Part shown: in pieces, positions 23,365-31,098 of the stretch
How positions within the stretch are numbered: the first letter of the stretch is position 1
How the letters are laid out: the number at the start of each line of letters is the position of its first letter
NCBI RefSeq assembly: GCF_023229025.1
Contig: NZ_JALOAA010000015.1
Coordinates: forward strand, 1-51,351
Reading direction: 5' to 3'
Length of the DNA: 51,351 nt
Source of the DNA: Sulfurimonas sp.
Lineage (GTDB): Bacteria; Campylobacterota; Campylobacteria; Campylobacterales; Sulfurimonadaceae
Program-made: the position numbers and the translations under genes
Notes under the pieces: model-generated
Databases searched by the model: none
Told to the model about the DNA's origin: nothing
The model's input: the letters and a program-made list of their open reading frames with translations, nothing else

Positions 23365-25681
23365 CAAACATTAACGCATCTGTATCTATACTAAAATTAA
23401 AATATTCAGAGTTAAAACTATTTTTATTTATCCTTGAGAGCTGAATTACGGCTCCCTTGTTGTTTTTTACTTCAAGATACAGAAGGCCGAGTGCGTATCT
23501 ACTCTCCAAGAAGCTTGGATTTTTTAGTTTTGAGAGCTCTAGTAGAGCAATTGCATTAGCATGATGCTCTGCCGCAGTTGAAGCGGCTGCTCCTAAGAAG
23601 AGTGTTTGAGAATCTCTTACCTTAAGATTATCGATAAGATTATTATAAAGAGAGTAGGACTCTTCAAAAGCACCGTCATAAAGTGAAGCAAGAGCCAAAG
23701 CACTTGTCAGCTCATGGGTATTTTCAGTCGTCGATTCCAGCACGCTTTTTAGCTGTTCTCTTAAAAAGTAGAGCCTGCCGATAATTAAATTTTGTTGAAT
23801 ATATAGATACCTTGAGATATGTGCACCAAAGTATAAATCGTTAAAGTTTAAATCCTGCACCTTTAAATAATTCATTACCTCTTTTGCATACGCTTTTTGC
23901 TCTAGCTTATTAAAGTGAGCATCAATATACATCATATGCGGAACTATCTCATTTGGTAACATTACTGTTAGTTGCTTGGCTGATTTTTGTGCAGCGTCAT
24001 GGTTATTCTGCTTTAGAGCAATGATAATATCAAGTGCCATATATAAAGGACGCTGTTTATACTCTCTATCAAGCCAATCGTTTAACAAAGCTGTGTTTCC
24101 TTGGGCGATAAAAAGAAGCGTGTTGTATAGATCCATCTCTTCTGAGAACTCTTCAAGAGCGACAGCCTCTTTTATGATGGATAGAAGTTTGGCATTTTCG
24201 TTATCAATTAACTGAGAAGTCATAATAGCATATATTCCGGAGAGGTAGTTCTTTGCATCAAGATTGTAAGAGCGTAAAAAGTGCTTATACGCATCAGGCA
24301 TGTTGCCCATTTGAGCATATGTAAGAGCAAGGTTGTAGTGTAAAATTGAGTGTTTTGGTTGAACCTCTACTAATTTTTGTAGCATCTCATTAGCTTCTCT
24401 TAGTCTAAAAGAGAGAGCTTTTTTAATTGCATTTACTATACCGATATTTACGCTTGATGAAGAGGAGCTTTTTAGAAGGTACTCTTTTGCAGAGTCTATA
24501 TTGTCAATATATATATTTGCATTTCCTTTTCGTATATAGCTTATTGTCTGATTTGCGTTAAATATTTTGTAAGGCGAAAAGTAGAATATCTTTTGATAAT
24601 CAATCTTTTTACTATTGATAGTGATGTTTCTGTATCGATCTTGAGCCCGATTGGGATCAAATAACGACTCCTTTAGTTTAACTCTGATAGGGTATGGCTT
24701 ATAGACCTCTTCTCCAAACATATCTGTTATATTTTCTATATTTTTAGCCCCTTCTTGAATTTGACCGGACTTTAGATTTACATACCCAAGAGCAAGTTGA
24801 GATTTTACCGGCTCTATACCTTTTGTAATGGCATTTTGAAAATAGTTTTTTGCTAGTGTAAGATCTCCGACTCTTCCATAAAGAAGCCCTAGGCTAAAAT
24901 CATCAAGAGCTTGAGAATTGCTTTCCATACTTTCTATTGCACTATAATCATTATCAAAAAGAGCATTGATTCTAGCACTAAGACTATTTTGAACTCTCAA
25001 ATACTCCTTTGAAGTCGGGTTTTTGAGTGCACTTAGAGCTTCTAAATAGTTACCCTTGTAGTAGTTAATTAGGGCGTAGTAGTAAGAGTACAGAGGTGAT
25101 TGCCTCTCCTGAGGCAGGTATGCATGAGCTAAATCTATATAGTATCTAAAGCTCTCTTCGTTTTGAAGATGCAGGGAAGATACGGCTGCATTAATTGCGC
25201 TTACGCATCTTTTTTCATTGTTTTGTATCGCTTTTTTAAAGGAGTCAAGCGCAGTTTCATACTGAGCATCTTTTAGTTGTGCGACTCCCAAATTATATGC
25301 AGAGACAGCCTCGCTATAGTGAGCTATCTTTTCATAAAGAGCAAGAGCTTCAGTTTTTGAGCCGGTTGAGTAGAGATAGTCGGCCTTTGCTATCATATTT
25401 TCAATTCTACTAGGCTCTACGGGTTCTGAAGGTAGCTTTTCAAGCCTTTCATCTATATAGCCCATAGAAGTATCCATAGGTCTTTTTTCATCACTCTTTA
25501 GCGTAAACATAAGCAGTGCAATAATTAATAAAAGAGCGGCACCGATACCAATTAAAACAAACTTCTTTTTAGTTGCGGCAGATGAACTTTCGTCTATTAT
25601 TGATGAGTTTGAAGTAACGGTATCATAAGCAGCGTCGCTGTCTTCAATGATTATTATCTCTTCTTCTAGTGCATCAGCCAT
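23348..25681 (-). CDS. pflB: TPR-rich membrane protein, probable flagellar motor protein PflB
   Basis: A 777-residue protein with an acidic cytoplasmic N-terminus (1-38), one membrane segment (41-60, FVLIGIGAALLLIIALLMFT), and a long periplasmic helical region with many tetratricopeptide-like repeats. Examples are AYNLGVAQLKDAQYETALDSFKKAI, LHYNLALTYAQMGNMPDAYKHFL and SRYALGLLYLEVKNNKGAVIQL. Architecture, length and position directly downstream of serS match PflB of Campylobacter and Helicobacter, a motor component that forms a periplasmic scaffold and recruits stators. The assignment is from memory of that synteny and architecture, not from alignment. It follows serS by 50 nt on the reverse strand. 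Confidence 0.75.
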   Translation of the reverse strand: MADALEEEIIIIEDSDAAYDTVTSNSSIIDESSSAATKKKFVLIGIGAALLLIIALLMFTLKSDEKRPMDTSMGYIDERLEKLPSEPVEPSRIENMIAKADYLYSTGSKTEALALYEKIAHYSEAVSAYNLGVAQLKDAQYETALDSFKKAIQNNEKRCVSAINAAVSSLHLQNEESFRYYIDLAHAYLPQERQSPLYSYYYALINYYKGNYLEALSALKNPTSKEYLRVQNSLSARINALFDNDYSAIESMESNSQALDDFSLGLLYGRVGDLTLAKNYFQNAITKGIEPVKSQLALGYVNLKSGQIQEGAKNIENITDMFGEEVYKPYPIRVKLKESLFDPNRAQDRYRNITINSKKIDYQKIFYFSPYKIFNANQTISYIRKGNANIYIDNIDSAKEYLLKSSSSSSVNIGIVNAIKKALSFRLREANEMLQKLVEVQPKHSILHYNLALTYAQMGNMPDAYKHFLRSYNLDAKNYLSGIYAIMTSQLIDNENAKLLSIIKEAVALEEFSEEMDLYNTLLFIAQGNTALLNDWLDREYKQRPLYMALDIIIALKQNNHDAAQKSAKQLTVMLPNEIVPHMMYIDAHFNKLEQKAYAKEVMNYLKVQDLNFNDLYFGAHISRYLYIQQNLIIGRLYFLREQLKSVLESTTENTHELTSALALASLYDGAFEESYSLYNNLIDNLKVRDSQTLFLGAAASTAAEHHANAIALLELSKLKNPSFLESRYALGLLYLEVKNNKGAVIQLSRINKNSFNSEYFNFSIDTDALMFEKTQK

Positions 25682-25731
25682 TATCTACCTTGCTATCGTT
25701 TCTTTTTTAAAGCAAAAAAAGTACCATTATA

Positions 25732-26979
25732 TCAGTTTATATACGGCTCCAAGACCTTAGGAATCGTTATGCTTCCATCCTCGTTTTGAAAGTTCTCCAT
25801 AATTGCGACCATAGTTCTACCCACGGCAAGTGATGAGCCGTTTAGGGTGTGAACAAAAGAGTTTTTATTTTCATCTTTGTATCTTATCTTTGCGCGTCTA
25901 GCCTGAAACTCTCTTGTGTTTGAGACTGAACTTATCTCTCTATATGAGTTTTGTCCCGGAAGCCAAACTTCTAAATCTACTGTTTTTGCCGCACCAAAAC
26001 CTAAGTCTCCACCGCATAACATTACAAGGCGATGAGGGAGTTCTAATGCGCTAAGAAGATCTGAGGCAGTTTGAACCATCTCATCAAAAACTTTATCGCT
26101 ATCTTGCGGTTTTGTTATAGATACAAGTTCGACTTTATGAAATTGATGTTGACGTATCATGCCTCTCGTATCGCGTCCTGCCGCACCTGCCTCTTTTCTA
26201 AAACAAGAGGTGTAAGCCGTCATTTTTATGGGTAGTTGGCTTGGGGATAGTATCTCATCTTGGTAGAGGTTAGTAACCGGAACCTCTGCGGTAGGGATTA
26301 AAAAAAGCTCTTGATTCTCTATTTTGTAGAGGTCATCTTCAAACTTTGGAAGTTGTCCCGTGCCCTCTAGTGCGGCTCTGTTTACGATAGAGGGTACACT
26401 GACTTCTTGAAATCCACGTTTTGAGTTAAAATTTAGCATGAAGTTAATTAGTGCACGTTCGAGTTTTGCGCCCATTCCAAAAGAGACGCTAAATCGGCTA
26501 GTAGCTAGTTTTACACCGCGCTCAAAGTCTATCCAACCATTTTGCTCTGCTAGCTCCCAATGCTCTTTTGGAGTAAAATTAAACTCTCTTGGGGTTAAAA
26601 TTTTCTTAAGTTCTACGTTGCTACATTCATCTTCACCCTCTGGAACATCGTCGTCGGGTATGTTTGGAATTGACATGGCAAGGGATTCAAGCTCATCTTG
26701 TTTTGTGCGTTGTGCTTCAAGAGCTTCGGCTATTTTTATCTTATTGGCATCAACTCTCTCTTTTAACTCGCTAATATCCTTACCCTCTTTTTTATAAATG
26801 CCAAACTCTCTGCTCATACTGTTTTGAGCAGCTTGAAGTGTTTCATAATTAGCTTTTGCGCTCTTTAACTCCTCATTTTTTCTCTTTAGCAAATCAAGGA
26901 GTTTAATGTCAACACCTTTTTTAAGAAGCTTGTCACTAACGCTCCCAAAATCTTTTTGTAGTAGTTTTAAATCAATCAT
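25732..26979 (-). CDS. serS: Seryl-tRNA synthetase SerS
   Basis: SerS charges tRNA-Ser and tRNA-Sec with serine. The 415-residue class II enzyme has the N-terminal tRNA-binding coiled coil (about 30-105), PNIPDDDVPEGEDE, motif 1 around ALINFMLNFNSKRGFQEVSVP, the serine-binding TAEVPVTNLY, motif 2 FRKEAGAAGRDTRGMIRQHQFHKVE, and motif 3 LNGSSLAVGRTMVAIMEN. ATG at 26979 is preceded by GGA at 7 nt; a longer reading to 27006 adds nine residues with no Shine-Dalgarno sequence and is not preferred. A reverse -10 (TATAAT at 27011-27006) lies just upstream. Confidence 0.96.
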   Translation of the reverse strand: MIDLKLLQKDFGSVSDKLLKKGVDIKLLDLLKRKNEELKSAKANYETLQAAQNSMSREFGIYKKEGKDISELKERVDANKIKIAEALEAQRTKQDELESLAMSIPNIPDDDVPEGEDECSNVELKKILTPREFNFTPKEHWELAEQNGWIDFERGVKLATSRFSVSFGMGAKLERALINFMLNFNSKRGFQEVSVPSIVNRAALEGTGQLPKFEDDLYKIENQELFLIPTAEVPVTNLYQDEILSPSQLPIKMTAYTSCFRKEAGAAGRDTRGMIRQHQFHKVELVSITKPQDSDKVFDEMVQTASDLLSALELPHRLVMLCGGDLGFGAAKTVDLEVWLPGQNSYREISSVSNTREFQARRAKIRYKDENKNSFVHTLNGSSLAVGRTMVAIMENFQNEDGSITIPKVLEPYIN

Positions 26980-27005
26980 AATCATTCCATTAAATAAGTG
27001 GTGCA

Positions 27006-27011
27006 ATTATA
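27006..27011 (-). promoter_or_regulatory. -10 element of serS
   Basis: TATAAT on the reverse strand is followed by TGCAC and lies 26 nt upstream of the serS ATG at 26979. Confidence 0.5.
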
Positions 27012-27031
27012 ACAAAATAAACTATCTTAAG

Positions 27032-27077
27032 CATACTATGAAACTAGTATGATAAAATATAATATCTCATAGATATT
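27032..27077 (+). promoter_or_regulatory. Promoter of the PAS-GGDEF-EAL gene with two flanking inverted repeats
   Basis: A TATAAT at 27058-27063 lies 31 nt before the ATG. Just upstream is CATACTA-N6-TAGTATG (27032-27051), and immediately downstream is AATATCT-cat-AGATATT (27061-27077). Both have perfect 7-bp arms, as expected for operators, though neither matches a regulator I can name. Confidence 0.5.
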
Positions 27078-27094
27078 GATAGGAAGTTTATTAT

Positions 27095-29188
27095 ATGCAA
27101 TCAGCATTTAGCAAAAACGAACTTTATTGTAAAAAATTATATGGTGGTTTACTGCAGGCTCAAGCACTTGCAAAAATCGGGCATTGGGAGCTTGATCTTG
27201 TAAATAACTCCCTGTACTGGTCTGATGAAGTTTACCGCATATTCGGACTTGAGCCTCAAGAGTTTGATGCAACTTATGAGGCTTTTTTAAGCTTTGTGCA
27301 TCCAGAGGATGTTGAGAGCGTAAAGAGTGCTTATGCACTATCTATTAAAAATAAACAGGGCTATTATATTGAACATCGAATTGTGCGAAAAAACGATGAA
27401 ATCGGGTTTGTAGAGGAGAGATGCGAGCACGATTTTGACAGCCATGGCAATATTATAAAATCTATCGGTACAGTTCATGACATAACTAAAAGAAAAAGCG
27501 CAGAAAATGAACTCATACTTGCATCTGCAGTTTTTGAGAAGATGAGTGACGGTGTTTTAATTACTGATGATAAACAGCGAATTATTGCTATAAACAGTGC
27601 ATATAGTGCTATGACAGGCTATAAGATAGAAGATATCAAAGGAAAAACTCCAAATACCTTTAGCTCAGGTTGGCATGATAACGAATTTTATAAAAATTTA
27701 TGGAAGCAACTCAATGAAAAACATCACTATAGTGGAGAGATTAAAGATAGAAGAAAAAATGGAGAGTTTTTTAGTGCAGATATAAGCATTACAGCTCTAC
27801 ATGATGAAAATGGTAGATTAACAAATTATATATCAATAGTTAACGATATAAGCGATAAAAAACACAAAGAGACTCTTATACATAATCTCGCATATTTTGA
27901 TTCGCTTACTGACCTTCCAAATAGAATACTGTTTCAAGAACGTGTTATGAATAAAATACCTGCGCTAAAGAGAAGCGGTGCGAAGATGGCGCTGCTTTTT
28001 ATAGATATGGATAATTTTAAAAGTATTAACGACTCATTTGATCACTTTATGGGCGATAAGTTTTTAATAGAAGTTGCAAAATCAATTCAAGAGCTTATTC
28101 GCGAAGAGGACACATTAGCTAGACTTGGTGGAGATGAGTTTACTATAATATTAGAAGAGGTAAAATCAATATCGGATGCGGCGTATGTTGCAGAAAAAAT
28201 AATAAATAAATTTAAAAGTCCGGTTATTATAAACGGTTTAGAACTTTATACCGGTGTGAGTATCGGCATAAGCATTTACCCCGATGACGGAGAGAGTTAT
28301 GAAGAGCTTGTAAAGGCTGCCGACACAGCTATGTATCAAGTAAAAGAGAGTGGAAAAAATAGTTATAAGTTTTTTACAAAAGCGATGAATGATAAAATAA
28401 GAGAGAGGTCTCTTATTGAAAATGGACTGCGTAGCGCTATAAGTGAAGGAGAACTATTCTTAGAGTATCAGCCAAAAATAAACCTTAAGACAAAAAGTGT
28501 TTATGGTATGGAGGCTTTAGTACGCTGGAATCATCAAGATATAGGGCTTATAAGACCGGATAAATTTATTGGCATATCAGAGGAGACGGGACAGATATGT
28601 CAAATAGGCTTATGGGTTGCAAAACAGGCTTTAAAAGATACAAAAGCACTTCATGATGAGGGTAATTTGCTTACGGTATCTATCAACGTATCTAATAAAC
28701 AGCTAAGTGACAGCTCTTTTATCGATGATTTTTGTGCTATTGTAGGTGAGGTAGGAGTAGATAGAAGATATGTGGAGCTTGAAATTACAGAGAGCCATAT
28801 TATGAAAGATCTTGATAAATCTCTCTCAATATTAAATATACTCCACTCAAAAGGCCTAAACCTCTCAATTGATGATTTTGGAACAGGTTACTCATCACTT
28901 AGCTATCTTAAAAAATTGCCCGCGCAAACAATAAAGATAGACCGCAGCTTTGTTCTTGATATAGACAAAGATGAGGATGACCGCTCAATCGTTGCTACCA
29001 TTATAGCCATGGCAGATGCACTAGGTAAAGATGTTATAGCGGAGGGGTCTGAGACTAAAGAGCATATAGAGGCATTGGAGTTATTAAACTGCAATCAAGT
29101 ACAAGGGTACTATTTTAGTAAACCGCTAAAAATAGATAAATTTAGAGAGTTTATACGTAACTTTAAGGGTGAGCCGGCATCTACATAA
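27095..29188 (+). CDS. PAS-PAS-GGDEF-EAL cyclic-di-GMP signalling protein
   Basis: A 697-residue soluble protein with PAS domains at about 20-135 (ending HDITKRK) and 143-255 (ending NDISDKK). A GGDEF domain follows at about 262-425, with catalytic GGDEF at 345-349 and an inhibitory c-di-GMP site REED at 336-339, exactly five residues before it. The EAL domain spans about 437-690 and retains EAL (473-475), the metal-binding N in SINVSNKQL, ELEITES, IDDFGTGYSS, the KID triplet, AEGSE and QGYYFSKPL. Both cyclase and phosphodiesterase sites look intact, so it may be bifunctional. The PAS domains probably sense an intracellular signal. It is transcribed divergently from serS. Confidence 0.93.
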   Translation: MQSAFSKNELYCKKLYGGLLQAQALAKIGHWELDLVNNSLYWSDEVYRIFGLEPQEFDATYEAFLSFVHPEDVESVKSAYALSIKNKQGYYIEHRIVRKNDEIGFVEERCEHDFDSHGNIIKSIGTVHDITKRKSAENELILASAVFEKMSDGVLITDDKQRIIAINSAYSAMTGYKIEDIKGKTPNTFSSGWHDNEFYKNLWKQLNEKHHYSGEIKDRRKNGEFFSADISITALHDENGRLTNYISIVNDISDKKHKETLIHNLAYFDSLTDLPNRILFQERVMNKIPALKRSGAKMALLFIDMDNFKSINDSFDHFMGDKFLIEVAKSIQELIREEDTLARLGGDEFTIILEEVKSISDAAYVAEKIINKFKSPVIINGLELYTGVSIGISIYPDDGESYEELVKAADTAMYQVKESGKNSYKFFTKAMNDKIRERSLIENGLRSAISEGELFLEYQPKINLKTKSVYGMEALVRWNHQDIGLIRPDKFIGISEETGQICQIGLWVAKQALKDTKALHDEGNLLTVSINVSNKQLSDSSFIDDFCAIVGEVGVDRRYVELEITESHIMKDLDKSLSILNILHSKGLNLSIDDFGTGYSSLSYLKKLPAQTIKIDRSFVLDIDKDEDDRSIVATIIAMADALGKDVIAEGSETKEHIEALELLNCNQVQGYYFSKPLKIDKFREFIRNFKGEPAST

Positions 29189-29189
29189 A

Positions 29190-30101
29190 TTATGAGAGTA
29201 TGTTTTTGGCTAGCTCAAAGTGGTTTGCAGTCATGAGATGAAGTTTTGGATGAAGCACTTTTAGTTCATCAAAGAGCTTTTTACTAAGCTCAAATCCGAC
29301 TCTATACTCTTCTTTAGCACCTTTTTCATTTGCAACTCTAAGTGCTTCTATCCACTCATCGGGTACATTTATCCCCGGTACATGTGCAGATAAAAACTGT
29401 GCTGTACGAAGTTTTGTAATTGGAAAAATTCCTAATATTAGTTCGGCGCTTTTGTTATCTGTACGGCATTGGCTGTTTGCGCTCTCTTTAAGCTCAAGCA
29501 GAAGTTCTGCACTTTGAAGATCATAAACAGGCTGCGTAATAATCCCAAGCGCACCGTGTTGTATCTTTTTTAGCATCTTTTTTTGAAGAGTTTTTGGGTT
29601 TTTTGCATAAGAGTTTACAACTGCAAAGGGGTAAATCTCTTGTGGCTTGTGTGCCAATGGTTTACCGGCATAATCAATACTGCTGTTAAAACATAAAATA
29701 ATATCAAGTAAAAGGGAGCTATCTGCTTCAAAAACACCCTTTGTGTGCGGTTGATCGGATATTGTTGCAGGATCACCCGTTAGTGCTAAAATAGCTCTTA
29801 TGTCTACTTCATTTGCCCCAAGAAGGTCAGATTGCAGAGCTATTTTATTTCTATCACGCATGCTCATCGTAGCAATTACGGGTTTGTTAAATCTCTCTTG
29901 AAGCATCTTTGCCGCAAAAAGAGAGTTATATTTTAGTTTTGCCAGAGGGTTATCTGTAGTTGTAAATCCATCTACAAGCTTGTCAAGTCCAAGATTCGCA
30001 ATTGTCTCTATGATAGGTAAAAACTGAGGCGAGTGTCCCGGAGTAGTCTCTAATGTGATATAAGTATCGTTTTTTAGTTTATTTATAAGTTCATTAAACA
30101 A
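29190..30101 (-). CDS. metF: Methylenetetrahydrofolate reductase family protein (MetF-like)
   Basis: A 303-residue TIM-barrel flavoprotein of the MetF family, which reduces methylene- to methyl-tetrahydrofolate for methionine synthesis. Visible motifs include YITLETTPGHSP near the N-terminus, DGFTTTDNPLAK, MSMRDRNKIALQSDLLGA, ILALTGDP (the flavin/folate loop) and GIITQPVYDLQSAELLL. PITKLRTAQFLSAHVPGINVP near the end is typical. The exact substrate role relative to any second metF in the genome is unknown. The start is TTG at 30101, with AGGA 7 nt upstream; no in-frame ATG fits better. Its promoter overlaps that of serB in an 18-bp palindrome. Confidence 0.82.
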   Translation of the reverse strand: MFNELINKLKNDTYITLETTPGHSPQFLPIIETIANLGLDKLVDGFTTTDNPLAKLKYNSLFAAKMLQERFNKPVIATMSMRDRNKIALQSDLLGANEVDIRAILALTGDPATISDQPHTKGVFEADSSLLLDIILCFNSSIDYAGKPLAHKPQEIYPFAVVNSYAKNPKTLQKKMLKKIQHGALGIITQPVYDLQSAELLLELKESANSQCRTDNKSAELILGIFPITKLRTAQFLSAHVPGINVPDEWIEALRVANEKGAKEEYRVGFELSKKLFDELKVLHPKLHLMTANHFELAKNILS

Positions 30102-30117
30102 AAAGCATCCTAAATGG

Positions 30118-30135
30118 TATAATTGCGCAATTATA
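30118..30135. promoter_or_regulatory. Palindromic overlapping divergent -10 elements of metF-like gene and serB
   Basis: TATAATTGCGCAATTATA is a perfect 18-bp palindrome that provides a TATAAT -10 on each strand. It lies 31 nt before serB and 16 nt before the metF-like TTG on the reverse strand. The two promoters would compete, and a dimeric regulator could bind the same site. Confidence 0.55.
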
Positions 30136-30154
30136 ACTAAAGAGAGAAGAATAT

Positions 30155-30778
30155 ATGCTAAAACTAGCTGTTTTTGACTTTGACTCTACGCTGATGGACG
30201 GCGAGACGATAGATTTTTTTGCAGAAGAACTAGGACTTGGTGAACAGGTAAGTAAAATAACAGAGGCTGCTATGAGCGGTGAGCTTGATTTTTTTGAATC
30301 ACTACAGCAGAGAGTCGGACTTTTAAAAGGGTTAGAGTATAGCGTGGTAGAGAGGATTAGTCAAAATCTGCCTTACATGAAGGGAGCCAAAGAGACTATT
30401 GCGGAGCTAAAGAGCCAAGGTATGAAAGTGGTCTGTTTTAGCGGCGGGTTTAGAAATGCAACCGGATATGCAAAAAATATTTTAGGATATGATGCAGATT
30501 TCTCAAATGTACTGCATCATAAAAACCAGATACTTACGGGTCTTGTCGGAGGAGATATGATGTTTAACTACTCAAAAGGGGATATGCTCATTCGTCTGCA
30601 GGGTCTGCTAGGAGTTAGTGAAGCTGAAACTTTAGTCTGTGGAGATGGAGCAAACGACCTCTCTATGTTTGCACATGCAGGAACAAGAGTCGCTTTTTGC
30701 GCAAGAGAGATTTTACGCAAAGAAGCAAATATAGTAGTCGATACAAAAGACTTAACACAGATATTAGGGAAGATTTAA
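30155..30778 (+). CDS. serB: Phosphoserine phosphatase SerB
   Basis: SerB hydrolyses phosphoserine to serine, the last step of serine synthesis. The 207-residue HAD phosphatase has motif I DFDSTLMDGE with nucleophile Asp8 and acid Asp10, motif II in VVCFSGGFRNA (the active-site Ser), Lys in NYSKGDML, and motif III CGDGANDLSMFAHAG binding magnesium. The cap insert (ETIDFFAEELGLGEQVSKITEAAM) is the SerB-type helical cap. It lacks the N-terminal ACT domain of enterobacterial SerB, as in other short versions. AGAGAGAAG precedes the ATG. The next gene overlaps its stop by one base. Confidence 0.93.
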   Translation: MLKLAVFDFDSTLMDGETIDFFAEELGLGEQVSKITEAAMSGELDFFESLQQRVGLLKGLEYSVVERISQNLPYMKGAKETIAELKSQGMKVVCFSGGFRNATGYAKNILGYDADFSNVLHHKNQILTGLVGGDMMFNYSKGDMLIRLQGLLGVSEAETLVCGDGANDLSMFAHAGTRVAFCAREILRKEANIVVDTKDLTQILGKI

Positions 30779-31098
30779 TGCTAAAAAACAGTGTCTGGAG
30801 ACAGTATAACAGTGAGAACAATTTTAGGGAGATGCTCTCTAAATTTTGCAGATTAAATCTTGTAGATATTATAGAAGATGACAAAGCTCTCTACGCGGTG
30901 CTTAAGGCAAAGCTTACGAAAAAAGAGTTGAAGCTTTTTGCTATGGATAGCGCGTCTATAAGCGATGAGGAGATAAAGAGTGAATTTTCATATAGTGATG
31001 AAGAGCTCGAAAATGCAAAATATAAGCTATATAAAAAACTAAAACAAGATAAAGTTAGATTAGAGTTTAGAGAGGTAAATACTCAAGAGCTTGATTAG
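30778..31098 (+). CDS. Small hypothetical protein with sigma region-4-like helices
   Basis: A 106-residue protein that I do not recognise. ATG 30778 shares a base with the serB stop (TAATG); the frame extends upstream to 30697 inside serB, but that would be an overlap of over 80 nt and is rejected. The segment LTKKELKLFAMDSASISDEEI and SYSDEELENAKYKLYKKLKQD has the spacing of a helix-turn-helix like sigma factor region 4 (LT..E...L......S..EIA...S...V...L..A...L). This is a pattern resemblance only. No membrane segment or signal peptide is present. It is co-transcribed with serB, and its end overlaps the convergent OmpA-like gene by 4 nt. Confidence 0.65.
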   Translation: MLKNSVWRQYNSENNFREMLSKFCRLNLVDIIEDDKALYAVLKAKLTKKELKLFAMDSASISDEEIKSEFSYSDEELENAKYKLYKKLKQDKVRLEFREVNTQELD

